Assembly: GCF_012273895.1 (NCBI RefSeq) | Contig: NC_052114.1 | Span: forward strand, 248,001-312,000 | Length of the DNA: 64,000 nucleotides | Source of the DNA: Zerene cesonia | Taxonomy: Eukaryota; Arthropoda; Insecta; Lepidoptera; Pieridae | Reading direction: 5' to 3' | Shown: piece by piece, positions 61,842 through 64,000 of the stretch | How the letters are laid out: every line of letters begins with the position of its first letter | Numbering within the stretch: the stretch's first letter is position 1 | Notes under the pieces: model-generated | Database searches by the model: none | What the model was told of the DNA's origin: nothing | What the model saw: only the letters and a program-made list of their open reading frames with translations | Made by a program: the position numbers and the translations under genes

Positions 61842-62003
61842 CTATATTAATATTATAAAGCTGAAGAGTTTGTTTGTTTATTTGTTTGAACGCTAATCTC
61901 AGGAACTACTGGTCCGTTTTGAAAAATTTTTTCAGTTTTAGATAGCCCATTTATGGAGGAGCGCTTTAGGTTAAATATGTACCACGGGCGAAGCGCTTGT
62001 AAA
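61842..62003 (+). mobile_element. Helitron-like element, decayed ends
   Basis: CTATATTAATATTATAAAGC, TGAAGAGTTTGTTTGTTTAT, AATCTCAGGAACTACTGGTC and AGATAGCCCATTTATGGAGG match the family of 51985-52148. The 3' end reads CACGGGCGAAGCGCTTGTAA, so CTAG is lost. The initial TC is replaced by GC. Confidence 0.65.
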
Positions 62004-62883
62004 TATTAAAAATATTGTTTATGTTCCATAATATAATATCTTATTTTTACCCACGCAATTGAAATAACAATTTATCTCGTCTGACCATAAACATAGACAA
62101 TATTTTGCAATATTTCTATTATAATCTTATGGTTTAAATCGAATCGGTATAATCCATCCAATCATACAGCTAACTTATAATAGCAATCTCACTGACGTTT
62201 CATTTCCCTCCAATATTTCGTCGAGCACAGATAACCTAGAAAAATGTTCAGAACATGGCCGTACGTGCGTAACGCGGGGTGCACACAGGGGTGCAGGCGT
62301 GCGTGTATCGCATTGCGTCTGGCAAGCGCGGATCTTGTGTACGCGGACTTAAATTCATAGCGTTCGTATTTTAACGTTGTGAATATAACATTGTTATTGA
62401 ATGCATAGAAGTGGACCATTTGAATTGAATTAGAGTTCAATTCCAGATTTCATCTTATGAATAAGGGCTGATATTGTTTATCTTTCGCGAAAACCTACCA
62501 AGCGATATTAATTTTCAGCAAAAATGGCCTTGCAGAATTAACGTGATTTGTAAATATGAAATTGTAATAAAATATTATTTTACAGTAACAGCGAATGCAA
62601 GGAAGGGGACTATTAGTTATTTTACTAGTTAAGAAATAGTATGTTAAAGTCCTATACATACTATGCAAAACTTGATTGCATGCATTTAATTATGTCCTCT
62701 TTGTTATATTTCCAAACTGTCTGTTTAACCTATTTGATTGAAAAAAATAACTTGCAAGTCCTTAGAAACTGTCAAACATATGAAAATTATGTTTCACCTA
62801 CTCGATTTACTCATCAATAACGAAAAATACACCTAAATAGTTCCAATAAATCAATCAAGTCCAGCCACGCCCGGAATACTATA
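62004..62883. other. AT-rich DNA with a GC-richer patch
   Basis: No gene. 62255-62350 is GC-rich (CGTGCGTAACGCGGGGTGCA, then CAGGCGTGCGTGTATCGCA) and open on the minus strand as part of 62189-62440, without a recognisable domain. Confidence 0.45.
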
Positions 62884-63952
62884 CTTAGTCTGGCCATAAA
62901 TACTGTTACACTTAATTATAAAAAAATATTACATTTGAATTTCGAATCTGTCNNNNNNNNNNNNNNNNNNNNNNNNNNNNNNNNNNNNNNNNNNNNNNNN
63001 NNNNNNNNNNNNNNNNNNNNNNNNNNNNNNNNNNNNNNNNNNNNNNNNNNNNNNNNNNNNNNNNNNNNNNNNNNNNNNNNNNNNNNNNNNNNNNNNNNNN
63101 NNNNNNNNNNNNNNNNNNNNNNNNNNNNNNNNNNNNNNNNNNNNNNNNNNNNNNNNNNNNNNNNNNNNNNNNNNNNNNNNNNNNNNNNNNNNNNNNNNNN
63201 NNNNNNNNNNNNNNNNNNNNNNNNNNNNNNNNNNNNNNNNNNNNNNNNNNNNNNNNNNNNNNNNNNNNNNNNNNNNNNNNNNNNNNNNNNNNNNNNNNNN
63301 NNNNNNNNNNNNNNNNNNNNNNNNNNNNNNNNNNNNNNNNNNNNNNNNNNNNNNNNNNNNNNNNNNNNNNNNNNNNNNNNNNNNNNNNNNNNNNNNNNNN
63401 NNNNNNNNNNNNNNNNNNNNNNNNNNNNNNNNNNNNNNNNNNNNNNNNNNNNNNNNNNNNNNNNNNNNNNNNNNNNNNNNNNNNNNNNNNNNNNNNNNNN
63501 NNNNNNNNNNNNNNNNNNNNNNNNNNNNNNNNNNNNNNNNNNNNNNNNNNNNNNNNNNNNNNNNNNNNNNNNNNNNNNNNNNNNNNNNNNNNNNNNNNNN
63601 NNNNNNNNNNNNNNNNNNNNNNNNNNNNNNNNNNNNNNNNNNNNNNNNNNNNNNNNNNNNNNNNNNNNNNNNNNNNNNNNNNNNNNNNNNNNNNNNNNNN
63701 NNNNNNNNNNNNNNNNNNNNNNNNNNNNNNNNNNNNNNNNNNNNNNNNNNNNNNNNNNNNNNNNNNNNNNNNNNNNNNNNNNNNNNNNNNNNNNNNNNNN
63801 NNNNNNNNNNNNNNNNNNNNNNNNNNNNNNNNNNNNNNNNNNNNNNNNNNNNNNNNNNNNNNNNNNNNNNNNNNNNNNNNNNNNNNNNNNNNNNNNNNNN
63901 NNNNNNNNNNNNNNNNNNNNNNNNNNNNNNNNNNNNNNNNNNNNNNNNNNNN
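62884..63952. mobile_element. Mariner element entering the third gap
   Basis: After TA (62882-62883) the sequence reads CTTAGTCTGGCCATAAATA and continues to 62952. All 69 bases equal the reverse complement of the right end of the mariner at 10844-11984. The opposite end is not visible: the 48 bases after the gap do not match either known end, so the true end of this copy lies in the missing sequence and the end coordinate is nominal. Confidence 0.7.
62953..63952. other. Assembly gap, exactly 1000 N
   Basis: Placeholder run of exactly 1000 N whose left edge is mariner sequence. The remaining 63953-64000 is unassigned. Confidence 0.98.
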
Positions 63953-64000
63953 ATAATAGCCATTCTTACTATACGTAACCGTATAAAAAAATCGGAATAC

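Overview
The window looks like nuclear DNA of a butterfly or moth (Lepidoptera). The sequence is very AT-rich, has no long open reading frame, and is seeded with repeat families I recognise from lepidopteran genomes. These are short Helitron-like elements with A|TC...CTAG|T borders, a SINE-like family with a pyrimidine-rich middle and an ACCATCAGGCGA tail, LINE 3' ends containing GGCGGCCTTATCGCTA, and mariner ends starting CTTAGTCTGGCC. Family names come from memory of the sequence patterns, not from a search. The species cannot be determined.

I found no protein-coding exon, tRNA, rRNA, CRISPR array or other gene that I can defend. All open stretches are short and either cross repeats, run through N, or lack recognisable domains. 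The window is best read as intergenic or deep intronic DNA.

Layout. 1-5 kb: mostly unassigned AT-rich DNA with a LINE tail (785-955), a MITE (2091-2312) and a diverged repeat. 5-8 kb: a Helitron with intact ends (5186-5370), a complete hAT-type element with an 8-bp target duplication and about 25 copies of a CAAGAC hexamer (5964-6720), a LINE tail and a SINE. 10.8-12.5 kb: a minus-strand SINE split by a mariner that contains the first N gap, then a two-copy tandem duplication. 14.5-23.5 kb: sparse Helitron, SINE and MITE copies. 25.0-26.7 kb: a DNA transposon with long terminal inverted repeats enclosing the second gap, followed by a GC-richer stretch. 28.3-30.4 kb: a cluster of minus-strand Helitrons and other repeats. 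30.4-37.0 kb: a block with no recognised repeats, with CTCF-like motifs just outside its left edge and near its right end. 37-62 kb: scattered Helitron, SINE and LINE fragments, and possible regulatory clusters (ATCGAT sites near 39.8-40.4 kb, GATA sites at 46.9 kb). 62.9 kb to the end: a second mariner, inverted relative to the first, enclosing the third gap.

All three gaps are exactly 1000 N, so they are placeholders, and each starts inside a transposon. The most informative observations are the nested mariner-in-SINE, the identical inverted mariner ends 51 kb apart, the unclassified long-TIR element, and the hexamer-rich hAT element.
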